Origin: Coriobacteriaceae bacterium AF45-21
GTDB taxonomy: Bacteria; Actinomycetota; Coriobacteriia; Coriobacteriales; Coriobacteriaceae
Assembly (NCBI GenBank): GCA_027682925.1
Contig: JAQCYU010000001.1
Coordinates: forward strand, 62,001-126,000
Length of the DNA: 64,000 bases
Reading direction: 5' to 3'
Under the pieces are notes generated by a model. It worked only from the letters and a program-made list of their open reading frames with translations. It ran no database searches and was not told where the DNA came from. This document shows, piece after piece, positions 35,349 through 43,626 of the stretch (position 1 is the first letter of the stretch; each line of letters opens with the position of its first letter). Position numbers and translations under genes: made by a program.

Positions 35349-36121
35349 TTACCAACCGGTGTAGTAGTCGGTGGTCCGGCAGCGCAGCCGGAGTCATAGA
35401 CCTTGCAATCACCCTTGGAGCCCGTAAAGGTCGAGCCCTGGGCCATATCGCCCGCGGCAACAACGTAATAGCCGTCGGAATCGCGCCAGAAGCCCTCAGA
35501 ATCCTGAGTCCATTCGCCCGTGCGATAGTGATAAAGCACATTGCTGCTGTAATAGGTCTCGCGGCGCCCGTTGTAGTTATTGACACCCGCAGAGCACGTC
35601 AGGCCCGACCCGTTCGCGTAGGACGCGGCAGACGCGTAGGACGGAGTGTAACCGGCGTTGTAGTACGAAGCCTGGGCGACCTCGGCAGCCTCCGCCTCGG
35701 CGGCAGCCTCGAGCGCTTCGCGCTTGGCATCCTCAAGCGCAATGCGCAGCTCATCGAGCTCGGTCGACTTGGCGTCGACCTCCCCCATCGTCAACAGGCT
35801 ATCCGCGCCGTCGATGCAACCCTGCAGCACAGCGCGCTCGTCATCGGTGGCATAGTCACCGTACATGTTCATGATGATCTGAGCGCGCATCTCCAGGGAA
35901 TCGCGCTTGGCCTCCATCGAGGCGTTCCACTCCTGCATAGAGCCATAACCGTCGCTGCAGTAGTCGACGGGCTGCACCAGCGTCGCTTCGGACGGCGTAA
36001 GTCCAACCGTATCGGATAGTGTTGCCGCGTGGGCATCAGTTGCGCCGGCGCCCGCCAAAAGTGCCACGGTCAGAGCGGCGGAAAGGGCGGCGGCTTTCGG
36101 TTTTCGTGAATCGATCCTCAT
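35349..36121 (-). CDS. Secreted coiled-coil protein with C-terminal 3D-like domain (apparent frameshift near 35376)
   Basis: Exported protein of 257 residues. The signal peptide is MRIDSRKPKAAALSAAL ... DAHAATL. A helical, Glu/Ala-rich segment (LDELRIALEDAKREALEAAA) suggests a short coiled coil. The C terminus resembles the 3D/RlpA-like domain: ETYYSSNVLYHYRTGEWTQD, DGYYVVAAGDMAQGSTF and KVYDSGCAAG. One extra base at 35376 gives the natural end TTDYYTGW and a stop at 35349. 3D domains are linked to peptidoglycan binding or lytic activity, so a cell-wall role is inferred. A GGAGG site lies upstream of ATG 36121. Confidence 0.72.
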
Positions 36122-36336
36122 GTAGCTGGAAACCTCCGTAGTGCGTTTTTGCTGCGTTTGAGCTGCGTGTGATTCGATCGCGCTGCATAGTACCCCGAGC
36201 AAATCGCGACCTGCGGTTTTACTCAAAAGGCGCACGTCAATTGCGTAAAACTCACATCCTCTCAACAGGAGTTTTCCACAACTCGAATGCATAAAGCGTG
36301 TCAAAAACCCTGTTTTTGCACCCGTTCTATGCAAAA
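36122..36336. other. Upstream region of the 3D-domain gene
   Basis: No gene seen. A small hairpin CAAAAAC-CCT-GTTTTTG (36303-36319) lies between the metY terminator and the 3D-domain gene. No clear promoter could be assigned. Confidence 0.4.
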
Positions 36337-36372
36337 AAGGCGCCTGTGCAACCATTGTTCGCACAGCGCCTT
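36337..36372 (-). terminator. Rho-independent terminator of metY
   Basis: AAGGCGC and TGTGC (36337-36349, one bulge) pair with GCACA and GCGCCTT (36361-36372). TTTTTT follows on the minus strand, 60 nt after the metY stop. Confidence 0.85.
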
Positions 36373-36432
36373 GAGCAGGCATTTTATGCAGTTATACCTA
36401 TCGGGTCGCAAGGGGTCCTTACACAAGTCGCC

Positions 36433-37741
36433 TTACTCGTCCAGCGCGGCGAAGGCCTGCTTCAGATCCCAAATGATATCCTCGGCGTTCTCGGTACCGA
36501 TGGAAAGACGGATCGTGGAGGGCGTGATGTTCTGCTCGGCGAGCTCCTCGGCAGAGAGCTGGGAGTGCGTGGTGGTAGCCGGGTGCACGACGAGCGACTT
36601 GACGTCAGCCACGTTGGCAAGCAGCGAGAACACCTGCAGATGATCGATGAACTTCCAAGCCGCCTCCTGGCCGCCCTTGATCTCAAAGGTGAAGATCGAA
36701 GCGCCGCCGTTGGGGAAGTACTTCTGATAGAGCTCGTGATCGGGGTGCTCAGGCAGGCTCGGGTGGTTCACCTTGGCGACGTGGCTGTCACCAGCCAGGA
36801 ACTCAACGACCTTCTTGGTGTTCTCGACATGACGGTCAACGCGCAGCGACAGAGTCTCGGTGCCCTGGAGCAGGACCCAGGCGTTGAACGGGCTGATGCA
36901 GGCGCCCTCGTCACGCAGCAAGATAGCACGGACATAGGTCGCGAAGGCGGCGGGACCGGCAGCCTCGGCAAACGAAACACCGTGGTAGGAGGGGTTGGGC
37001 TCAGCGATCTGGGCGTACTTTCCGCTCGCCTTCCAATCGAAGTTACCGCCGTCGACGATCACACCGCCCAGTGAAGTGCCGTGACCGCCGATGAACTTGG
37101 TTGCGGAGTGGACGACGATGTTGGCACCATGCTCCAGCGGACGGAACAGATACGGGGTGCCGAGGTGTTGTCGACACAACCGGCAGACCGTGCTTCTTGG
37201 CGATCTCGGAGATGGCGTCGATGTTGGGGATGTCGGAGTTGGGGTTGCCGAGCGTCTCGAGATAGATGACCGTGGTGTTGTCCTTGATGGCACCCTCGAC
37301 CTCTTCCAGGTTATGGGCATCGACAAACGTGGTCTCGACGCCAAACTGGGAGAGCGTATGCTCCAGCAGGTTGTAGGAGCCACCGTAGATGGTCTTCTGG
37401 GCCACCACGTGGTCACCGGCCTGGGCAAGAGCCTGCAGGGTATAGGTGATGGCAGCGGCACCGGAGGCGACGGCAAGACCCGCCACGCCACCCTCGAGTG
37501 CGGCGACACGGTCCTCGAAGACGCCCTGAGTGGAGTTGGTCAGACGGCCGTAGATGTTACCGGCGTCGGCAAGACCAAAGCGGTCGGCGGCGTGCTGGGA
37601 GTTGCGGAACACATAGCTCGTGGTCTGATAGATAGGCACGGCGCGGGAGTCGGATGCGGGATCGGCGCTCTCCTGGCCAACGTGAAGCTGCAGGGTATCG
37701 AAACCAAAGGTGTGCTCGGGGTTGTTGATGAACTGGCTCAT
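36433..37741 (-). CDS. metY: O-acetylhomoserine sulfhydrylase-type enzyme (two apparent frameshifts near 37162 and 37176)
   Basis: PLP enzyme that makes homocysteine from O-acetylhomoserine and sulfide. The N terminus [19 protein letters not shown] and the phosphate-binding [20 protein letters not shown] are followed by [15 protein letters not shown]. The PLP lysine lies in [20 protein letters not shown], and the C terminus has [16 protein letters not shown] and [14 protein letters not shown]. Two deletions within about 15 bp split the frame. Adding one G and one T gives VVVDNTFGTPYLF, the conserved Asp motif, and 436 residues. ATG 37741 has AAGGAG. It is transcribed divergently from a LysR gene and preceded by a leader with a small Cys/Met peptide. 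Confidence 0.88.
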
Positions 37742-37760
37742 GATGATCTCCTTGATCGAA

Positions 37761-37833
37761 CAAAAGTAAATAAAAAGAGAGAAGTAAGTCGCTGTCTCCT
37801 GATCACGCCGACGGGCGCAAACAGGAGCCCGGC
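37761..37833 (-). promoter_or_regulatory. Candidate attenuator in the metY leader
   Basis: Two mutually exclusive stems can form in the minus-strand RNA: GCCGGGC with GCCCG/GGC (within 37807-37833), and CTCCTG with CAGGAG (37796-37801 with 37822-37827). A T-rich tract (37761-37784) follows. They overlap the end of the leader peptide, as in translation-controlled attenuation. Confidence 0.45.
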
Positions 37834-37856
37834 ATTCGTCTTGGTAAGCAATTCAT
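37803..37856 (-). CDS. Putative 17-residue leader peptide of metY
   Basis: A short frame encoding MNCLPRRMPGSCLRPSA lies in the 5' leader, 61 nt before metY. It has an excellent AGGAGG site 7 nt before its ATG. Two Cys and one internal Met codon in 17 codons fit a sensor of cysteine or methionine supply. Too short for similarity evidence; the ribosome site and the downstream stems are the support. Confidence 0.5.
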   Translation of the reverse strand: MNCLPRRMPGSCLRPSA

Positions 37857-37923
37857 ATGCGGGCCTCCTTTCGCATCCCGGTTCCGTGGTTGGCTTAATT
37901 ACCTACGCCTTTGTGTGTTTTGA

Positions 37924-37952
37924 ATAGTACGAGCATTGTTTCCCTCGGTCAA
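37924..37952 (-). promoter_or_regulatory. Promoter of metY
   Basis: -35 TTGACC (37947-37952), 17 bp, -10 TACTAT (37924-37929). The predicted start lies about 60 nt before the leader peptide. Confidence 0.7.
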
Positions 37953-37972
37953 TCACTTAAAAGCGCTAACTT

Positions 37973-37993
37973 GTTATCTGTTTTATAGATAAC
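37973..37993. promoter_or_regulatory. LysR-type binding site
   Basis: GTTATCT-N7-AGATAAC is a perfect 7+7 dyad centred about 65 bp upstream of the expected metY transcription start and 20 bp before the LysR gene. This is the usual place for activation of the target and autorepression. Confidence 0.6.
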
Positions 37994-38013
37994 TATCGAA
38001 AGGACGGGCGCCG

Positions 38014-38916
38014 ATGACCCTCCAGCAGCTTCGCTTTTTGATCGCCGTGGCAGAGTCCGGTTCGATCAACGCCGCAGCTCAGCGCCTCTATACCGCACAG
38101 TCCAATATCTCCAACGCCGTCAAAAGCCTGGAACAGGAACTTCATATCGAAATCTTTACGCGCTCTAGCCGCGGTGTTGCACTCACCAACGACGGCACCG
38201 AGCTTTTGGGTTATGCACGCCAGGTCGTAGAGCAGGCCGACATGCTCGAGGCCCGCTACGAGGACGGCGGTACCCCGCAAGCCCGCCTCGCCATTTCCGC
38301 CCAGCACTACGCCTTTTCGGTCGAGGCCTTTGTCAACGTGGTCGAGCGCTGCCGCGACAGCAAGTTCGAGTTCATCATGCGCGAGACCACCACTTCGCAG
38401 ATCATCGATGACGTCCGCGCATTTCGCAGCGACATCGGCATTCTCTATCTGGACGACTTTAACGCCCGCGTTCTGCAGAAGGCTTTTGCCGATGCGCGCG
38501 CGAGCTTCCATCCCCTCTTCGACGCGACGGTCCACGTCTTCGTTAGCGAGCGCCACCCGCTTGCCCGCCGCCCGCAGCTGTCCCTTGCCGACCTCACACC
38601 CTATACGCGTTATAGCTTTGAGCAGGGAACCTCAAACTCCTTCTATTACGCCGAGGAACCGTTTAGCTATATCCCTTGCGACCGCAACATACGAATCTCG
38701 GACCGCGGAACACTTACTAACTTACTTATCACGTCGAACGGTTACACCCTGTCGACCGGCGTCCTCTCCAATGAAATGCAATGGGGTATGGCATCGATCC
38801 CGTTAGCAGACGCCCCAACGATGCGCGTAGGCTATATCATGCACGACGAGCGCAAGCCCTCTCCCCTCTTGCAGCAATACCTCGACGAACTCAACCGCAT
38901 CATCCATGCCAACTAA
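38014..38916 (+). CDS. LysR-family transcriptional regulator
   Basis: Regulator of 300 residues. The winged helix is MTLQQLRFLIAVAESGSINAAAQRLYTAQSNISNAVKSLEQ at the N terminus, with the wing at FTRSSRGVALTNDG. The periplasmic-binding-like effector domain runs from about residue 90 (RLAISAQHYAFSVEAFVNVV) to the end, with the core strand IGILYLDDFNARVL. The pattern resembles sulfur-control LysR proteins. Divergent orientation and the shared dyad make metY the likely target, with a sulfur metabolite as effector. ATG 38014 has AAAGGA upstream. Confidence 0.88.
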   Translation: MTLQQLRFLIAVAESGSINAAAQRLYTAQSNISNAVKSLEQELHIEIFTRSSRGVALTNDGTELLGYARQVVEQADMLEARYEDGGTPQARLAISAQHYAFSVEAFVNVVERCRDSKFEFIMRETTTSQIIDDVRAFRSDIGILYLDDFNARVLQKAFADARASFHPLFDATVHVFVSERHPLARRPQLSLADLTPYTRYSFEQGTSNSFYYAEEPFSYIPCDRNIRISDRGTLTNLLITSNGYTLSTGVLSNEMQWGMASIPLADAPTMRVGYIMHDERKPSPLLQQYLDELNRIIHAN

Positions 38917-39015
38917 CTGTCGGAAGACGGGGTAGAAATCGTAGATTGCTAGCCCCCGGCGGGCATGGCGCTACAATGGTCACTCACACGAAACGTACCC
39001 AACGAAAGGAAGCCC

Positions 39016-39501
39016 GTGAAGGTCATCATCTATACCGACGGCTCGGCCCGATCAAATCCGGGACGCGGCGGCTACGGCGCCGTGCTCAAATACACCAACC
39101 CCGCCGGCAAGACCTTCACCTCCGAGCTTTCACGCGGTTACGCCAAGACCACCAACAACCGCATGGAGCTCATGGCCGTTATCGTGGCGCTCGAGGCACT
39201 CAACCGCCCCTGCGAGGTCGAGGTCCATTCCGATTCGCAGTACGTCGTCAACGCCTTCAACAAACACTGGATCGACGGCTGGAAAAAGCGCGCTTGGAAA
39301 ACTGCCAACAAGCAGCCCGTCAAGAACCGCGACCTGTGGGAGCGCCTGCTTGCCGCAAAGAGCAAGCACAAAGTGGAGTTCATCTGGGTTAAGGGCCACG
39401 CCGGCCACGAGCTCAACGAGCGCTGCGACGAGCTCGCCACCACGGCGGCCGACGGCAGCAACCTCGATATCGATACCGGCTTTAACGAGAGCGACCTGTA
39501 A
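39016..39501 (+). CDS. rnhA: Ribonuclease HI
   Basis: Removes RNA from RNA-DNA hybrids; 161 residues. The four catalytic acids are visible: Asp in [17 protein letters not shown], Glu in [15 protein letters not shown], Asp in [15 protein letters not shown] and the last Asp in [16 protein letters not shown]. The handle region [20 protein letters not shown] and the His of WVKGHAGH are intact. The GTG start at 39016 has AAAGGA upstream; an in-frame ATG 51 nt earlier lacks a site. Confidence 0.93.
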   Translation: MKVIIYTDGSARSNPGRGGYGAVLKYTNPAGKTFTSELSRGYAKTTNNRMELMAVIVALEALNRPCEVEVHSDSQYVVNAFNKHWIDGWKKRAWKTANKQPVKNRDLWERLLAAKSKHKVEFIWVKGHAGHELNERCDELATTAADGSNLDIDTGFNESDL

Positions 39502-39576
39502 CGGCGTTTTCGCACGCTATTTCCTGCCCCCTCGCGCTACACTCATCCTGTAAACCGAACGGCACGAGGGGGATAC

Positions 39577-40682
39577 ATGCTGCGTATAGCGACCATCGGC
39601 ACATCCATGATCACCGACGACTTTATCCAGGTCGTCAACGCCAACGACCAAGCCGCGTTTGTGGGCACGCTCTCGCGCGATGCCGAGCGCGGCGCCGCCT
39701 TTACCACCGAACACGGCGGCGAGCGTAACTTCACCGCACTTGACGAGCTTGCGTCCGCCGACGACGTCGACGCCGTCTACATCGGCAGCCCCAATGCGCT
39801 CCACTACGAGCAGGCCCTTGCCTGCATCGCCGGTGGCAAGCACGTCATCGTCGAGAAACCCTTCTGCGCCACCGAAGCGCAGGCGCTGGAAGTCTTCCGC
39901 GCTGCCGAGGCAGCAGGTGTCGTGGCCCTCGAGGCCATGCGTCCCCTCCACGATCCCGCCTTCCACGCCATCGAGGACGCCCTGGGCGAGATCGCCCCCA
40001 TCCGCCGCGCCTCATTGCGCTTTGGCAAGTATTCCTCGCGCTACAACGAGATTCTCGCGGGACGCGCCACCAATATCTTCGACTGCAATATGGCATCGGG
40101 TTCCCTCATGGACATTGGCGTCTACACCGTCGAGCCCATGGTCGAGATTTTCGGCATGCCTCCGGCCTTACGAGCATGACTACTCTGCTCGACCCCACCA
40201 CGCGACAGCTCACGCACGGCCCCATCGACGGCTGCGGTTCCATCCTCGCCAGCTACGGCGGTGGCCGCATCTCCGTCGAGCTCGCGCACTCCAAAATTAC
40301 GAATGACCTGCTGCCCTCGCAGATCGAAGGCGAGCGTGGCACTATCCAGATCGACCATCTGTCCACGCCCCGCAACGTCCGCATCGACTATCGCGGCGAC
40401 GTCGTACGCGGCTCGGCGACCGAGGCACCGCGCGAACAGGGCGAGAACGGCCGCGTGCTCGACCTGCCCAAATCGAGCAACACTATGGAATACGAACTCG
40501 CAGACTTTATCACCGCCATCGGCGGCATCGATAACGTTAAGGAAGAGATTTGGGAGACCCCGGCGGGACGCCACGAGCTTGGCCACTACCGCGATGTCAC
40601 ACTCGTCTCACTGCGCATCATGGATGCCGTGCGCCAGCAGGCCGGCATAACCTTCCCGGCCGACGCAGGCAAGCAGGCATAG
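39577..40682 (+). CDS. Gfo/Idh/MocA-family oxidoreductase (apparent frameshift near 40174)
   Basis: NAD(P)-dependent dehydrogenase. The Rossmann start is MLRIATIGTSMITDDFIQVV (note GTS rather than GxG), followed by VDAVYIGSPNALHYEQALA, HVIVEKPFCATEAQA (EKP) and EAMRPLHDPAFHAIEDAL. The DIGVYTVEPMVEIFG segment supplies the catalytic Asp and Tyr. The frame breaks after PPALR; one added base at about 40174 continues into MTTLLDPTTRQLTHGPIDG, giving 368 residues. GAGGGGG precedes the ATG. The acylphosphatase-domain gene follows after 2 nt. Confidence 0.8.
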
Positions 40683-40684
40683 CT

Positions 40685-41095
40685 ATGGGCCTCTTCGATA
40701 CGTTCTTCTCCAGCGTCACCGGCGGCAGTCGAGAGCCTCAAAAACCATCAAACGTCGAGCTCGAGCTGCGCCGCAGGCTTACTGTGCTCGCAAGCGACGA
40801 GGCCACTCAAGACACTCCCCTGCGCTATTTCCTGCGCTGGACGGGGCAAGTCCAGGGCGTTGGCTTTCGCTTTACCCACACCAACCTCGCGCAGGCACGC
40901 GCGCTCACCGGCTGGGTGCGTAACATGGAAGACGGCTCAGTCGAGATGGAGATACAGGGAGCTCCGGCAAACGTCCTATCTCATCTCGAGGCGCTTCATG
41001 CCTCCTACGAGCGCATGGGAACACGTTTTCGCCTCGTAGACGCCCAGGCCCGAGCCCCACTTGCCAATGAAGACGGTTTCACGCCTCGTTATTAG
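40685..41095 (+). CDS. Acylphosphatase with N-terminal extension
   Basis: Hydrolyses acyl phosphates such as carbamoyl phosphate. The acylphosphatase domain starts near residue 45: RYFLRWTGQVQGVGFRFTHT (catalytic Arg), followed by LTGWVRNMEDGSVEMEIQG (catalytic Asn). The first 44 residues (MGLFDTFFSSVTGGS onward) are not part of the domain and are of unknown use. Product 136 residues. It starts 2 nt after the oxidoreductase stop and is probably translated with it. Confidence 0.85.
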   Translation: MGLFDTFFSSVTGGSREPQKPSNVELELRRRLTVLASDEATQDTPLRYFLRWTGQVQGVGFRFTHTNLAQARALTGWVRNMEDGSVEMEIQGAPANVLSHLEALHASYERMGTRFRLVDAQARAPLANEDGFTPRY

Positions 41096-41156
41096 TATTG
41101 TGTGCTAAATACGGTATCATTTACCTACGACCGTTGACAGAAAAGAGGCGAGGCGC

Positions 41157-41537
41157 ATGGCGGTGCAAAGAAGGAATACCAGGCAGCGAAAGCTGGTTCT
41201 TGACGCCGTGCGCCAAAGCTATAACCATCCCACCGCCGACGAAATCTACACCGTCGTGCGCGCGCAGGATGACAAAATCAGCCGCGGTACGGTCTACCGC
41301 AACCTCAATCTCTTGGCCGACGCCGGCGAGATTCTCTCCATCAAGACGCCAGGCGGAAGTCGCTTCGATCGCACCATCGAGCCGCACGCACATATCATCT
41401 GCACCTCGTGCAGCCGCGTCATCGACGTACCGCTCCCCTTCGATGCCCAGCTCGACACCAAGGCGTCCGAGCAAATCGGCTGGCACGTCACGTCGCACTA
41501 CACCATCTTCGAGGGCCTTTGCCCCGACTGCCGGTAG
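41157..41537 (+). CDS. Fur/PerR-family metalloregulator
   Basis: A 126-residue Fur-family repressor. The winged helix includes NHPTADEIYTVVRAQDDKIS and GTVYRNLNLLADAGEIL. The dimerisation and metal domain shows SRFDRTIEPHAHIICTSC and the C-terminal CPDC, so the structural zinc site (two CxxC pairs) is intact. RFD together with HAH suggests PerR-like or Fur-like regulatory ligands; the sensed metal or peroxide cannot be fixed by eye. It has its own short promoter region (a TATCAT-like -10 near 41115). A small dyad TTAG-N9-CTAA (41092-41108) lies there. Confidence 0.85.
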   Translation: MAVQRRNTRQRKLVLDAVRQSYNHPTADEIYTVVRAQDDKISRGTVYRNLNLLADAGEILSIKTPGGSRFDRTIEPHAHIICTSCSRVIDVPLPFDAQLDTKASEQIGWHVTSHYTIFEGLCPDCR

Positions 41538-41543
41538 ATGTTT

Positions 41544-41608
41544 GGGACATGCCTTAAAATCCACCTTTCCGCACTTTGCGGCAAAAAGAAGATTTCTAGG
41601 TATGTCCC
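41544..41608. terminator. Large hairpin between converging fur-family and HAD genes
   Basis: GGGACATGCCT (41544-41554) pairs with AGGTATGTCCC (41598-41608) with one G-U pair. An inner hairpin CCGC-N5-GCGG sits in the loop. GAAAA flanks the outside. It probably acts as a two-way terminator. Confidence 0.6.
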
Positions 41609-41614
41609 GAAAAC

Positions 41615-42412
41615 CTACTCGGCGAGCAGACGGCGCAGTTCCTCTTCGACCGTGCGCACGTAGCGGACGTGGTCGTTGATGCCACGCATAGAGGGATTGC
41701 AGCTCTCCATTAGATAAGGATGGCCCACTACGTTGAGCATGTCGCGGTCGTTCTCGTTATCGCCAAACGCCATCATCTCATCGGGCGAAATACCCAGGGC
41801 ACGACCGTAATCGGCAAGCGCGGAACCCTTACCCGAATCAAAGCCGATAAAGTCCGTCCATTCGGTTCCCGACGTCATCACGTCGACACGGTCGCTAAAG
41901 AGGCGCTCGAAATACTCCAGGGCCGCCGGCTGATTCACCTCGGGCGTCTGGAAGGCAATCTTAATGACGTCCTCGTCGATGTCCTCGGGGCGGTCGACCA
42001 CCGCCACATCGCAGTGGACCTCATAGCGCAAATGGTCGACGAACGCATCGTTGCCGCTCATGGTGTAGAGGTGTCCCTCACACGAAAGGGTCACGTCGGC
42101 ATGGGGATACGCAACCACGGCATTCGCGATATCCATAGCAAGGCTACGCTCCATGGAGCGCTTGACAACGGCACGCCCCTCGCTCATCACCAGGGCTCCG
42201 TTTTCGCATACATAGGCGAGCTCATCGGCCACCGGGGCAAACAGATGGCGCAAGCTCGCATATTGACGGCCGCTCGCCGGCATAAACACGATACCGCGAC
42301 GATGCAGCTCATCAATGAGCTCAAAGGCCTCGGAACGCGGCTCGCGCTCCCCCGGATGCAGCAACGTGCCGTCCAAATCGCATGCAATCAGCTTGATTCC
42401 CTCAAGACCCAT
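41615..42412 (-). CDS. Cof-type HAD-IIB phosphatase
   Basis: Sugar-phosphate or cofactor phosphatase, 265 residues. Motif I is KLIACDLDGTLLHPGE, motif II VFMPASGRQYASLRHL, the motif III Lys is in FDSGKGSALADYGRALG, and motif IV is MMAFGDNENDRDMLNVVG. ATG 42412 with GGGGGAAG upstream is preferred to a longer frame. A second Cof-type enzyme is encoded at 14440-15282; the two differ clearly in cap-domain sequence. Confidence 0.85.
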   Translation of the reverse strand: MGLEGIKLIACDLDGTLLHPGEREPRSEAFELIDELHRRGIVFMPASGRQYASLRHLFAPVADELAYVCENGALVMSEGRAVVKRSMERSLAMDIANAVVAYPHADVTLSCEGHLYTMSGNDAFVDHLRYEVHCDVAVVDRPEDIDEDVIKIAFQTPEVNQPAALEYFERLFSDRVDVMTSGTEWTDFIGFDSGKGSALADYGRALGISPDEMMAFGDNENDRDMLNVVGHPYLMESCNPSMRGINDHVRYVRTVEEELRRLLAE

Positions 42413-42441
42413 ATGCTTCCCCCAAAGCCTCCTATCAACAG

Positions 42442-42482
42442 CAAGACGGGCCTTGATTGGTCGCCCCTCAAAGCCCGCCTTG
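42442..42482 (-). terminator. Hairpin after the UreE-like gene
   Basis: A 15-position stem with two G-U pairs (42442-42456 with 42468-42482), 14 nt after the gene. No T tract follows, so termination is uncertain. Confidence 0.5.
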
Positions 42483-42495
42483 CGCATACGCGCGC

Positions 42496-43074
42496 TTAGC
42501 TGCGCGTCTTTTTTACGATGGTAAAGTTGGGAGCCATGCTCACGACGACCTCCGCCGCACTCGACGCAAAGCGCCGGTCCGAATCGAGTTCACGGGTAAC
42601 CACCGAGAGCCGAACGCCCTCGACGCCCCGGAGCATGCGGCCCAAAACAGGCTGCACCGGCGTATACATGCGCACGGTATGCTCGTCCGAATCGCCTCGG
42701 AAAAGCGGCGTGTGCATATTGCCGATCTCCCAGCACGCATGCGCGAGCGCAATCGGGTCCATGCGGTCAACTTCGACCAAATAAACCTCGGCGCTGCGCA
42801 GACGTACGACAACCACCACGGGCACCGCACCCGTGTGGTCGATAGCGAGCACGTCACCGTCGGCAAGACGACCGCCGTCGGCAGTATCCAGCCGAACATC
42901 GACCGTGCGCCCCAGCTCCGTCACTCCCACAAGCGCGCATACATCAGCCTGGTCCCAATCGAGCAGCAGCTCGTCAACTTCAAAGACGCCGCCCAACTTC
43001 CGACGAAGCAGGAGTTCATAGGACGGATCGTTGAGATTTCCCAAGCACGTCGTCGAAACCAAGCGTTCAGGCAT
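42496..43074 (-). CDS. UreE-like protein (putative metallochaperone)
   Basis: A 192-residue protein that resembles urease accessory protein UreE in its second half: ALAHACWEIGNMHTPLFRGD corresponds to the UreE motif with GNRHxP and the metal-binding His, and VQPVLGRMLRGVEGVRLSVV to the following helix. The first half (VLAIDHTGAVPVVVVVRLRSAEVYLVE) fits the peptide-binding UreE_N barrel. The His-rich tail of classical UreE is absent. No urease genes are in the window. It starts 3 nt after the SlyD-like FKBP gene, so the pair is co-translated. A nickel-delivery role, for example in hydrogenase maturation, is an inference. Confidence 0.62.
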   Translation of the reverse strand: MPERLVSTTCLGNLNDPSYELLLRRKLGGVFEVDELLLDWDQADVCALVGVTELGRTVDVRLDTADGGRLADGDVLAIDHTGAVPVVVVVRLRSAEVYLVEVDRMDPIALAHACWEIGNMHTPLFRGDSDEHTVRMYTPVQPVLGRMLRGVEGVRLSVVTRELDSDRRFASSAAEVVVSMAPNFTIVKKTRS

Positions 43075-43077
43075 ACT

Positions 43078-43506
43078 CTAACCCTCGACCTCGACGAGCT
43101 CGATATCAAAGTTGAGATCCTTGCCGGCCAGCTCGTGGTTGGCGTCGAGCGTCACGGCCTCGGGCGTCACGTCAATGACCACGGCGGGGACGGGCATACC
43201 GCTCGGCGTGGACAGGAAGAGCTTCATGCCCTTCTCGATCTGCTCGATGTTGGGAACCTGCTCGGCCGGGAAGGTGATAACCATCTCGGGATTGTGCTCG
43301 CCGTAGGCATCGGCAGCCGGGATGTGCACGGTCTTCTTCTCGCCCACTTGCATGTCGACAACAGCGGCGTCGAAGCCCTTGATCATCTGGCCGGCGCCAC
43401 AGGTGAACTCCAGCGGCTCGCCGCGATCGTAGGAGCTATCGAACTGCGTGCCGTCGTCGAGCGCGCCGCGATAATGAGTCTTGACCTTCTTGCCCTGGTT
43501 GGACAT
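43078..43506 (-). CDS. slyD: FKBP-type peptidyl-prolyl isomerase, SlyD-like
   Basis: Folding helper with an FKBP domain interrupted by the IF chaperone flap, 142 residues. Visible are VKTHYRGALDDGTQFDSSYD, FTCGAGQMIKGFDAAVVDMQ and VGEKKTVHIPAADAYGEHNP (the flap start), then LDANHELAGKDLNFDIELVE (SlyD end). The Cys/His-rich nickel-binding tail of E. coli SlyD is missing; the protein stops right after the core. It is directly upstream of the UreE-like gene, which supports a joint metal-insertion or folding task. Confidence 0.88.
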   Translation of the reverse strand: MSNQGKKVKTHYRGALDDGTQFDSSYDRGEPLEFTCGAGQMIKGFDAAVVDMQVGEKKTVHIPAADAYGEHNPEMVITFPAEQVPNIEQIEKGMKLFLSTPSGMPVPAVVIDVTPEAVTLDANHELAGKDLNFDIELVEVEG

Positions 43507-43626
43507 GGTAACCTCCGTGATAAGGGCGGCGCATAATGCGGGCCGCCGTGAACATATGGCGCTAACTATACCCTAGTCATACAATTCAAAGACAGTTTGC
43601 AAAGAAACGCTGCAACCGGAGGAACC

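Noticed and set aside
37742-37920. SAM riboswitch in the metY leader
   Set aside because: I could not find the conserved core of SAM-I, SAM-II or SAM-IV; the leader peptide and competing stems explain the region better.
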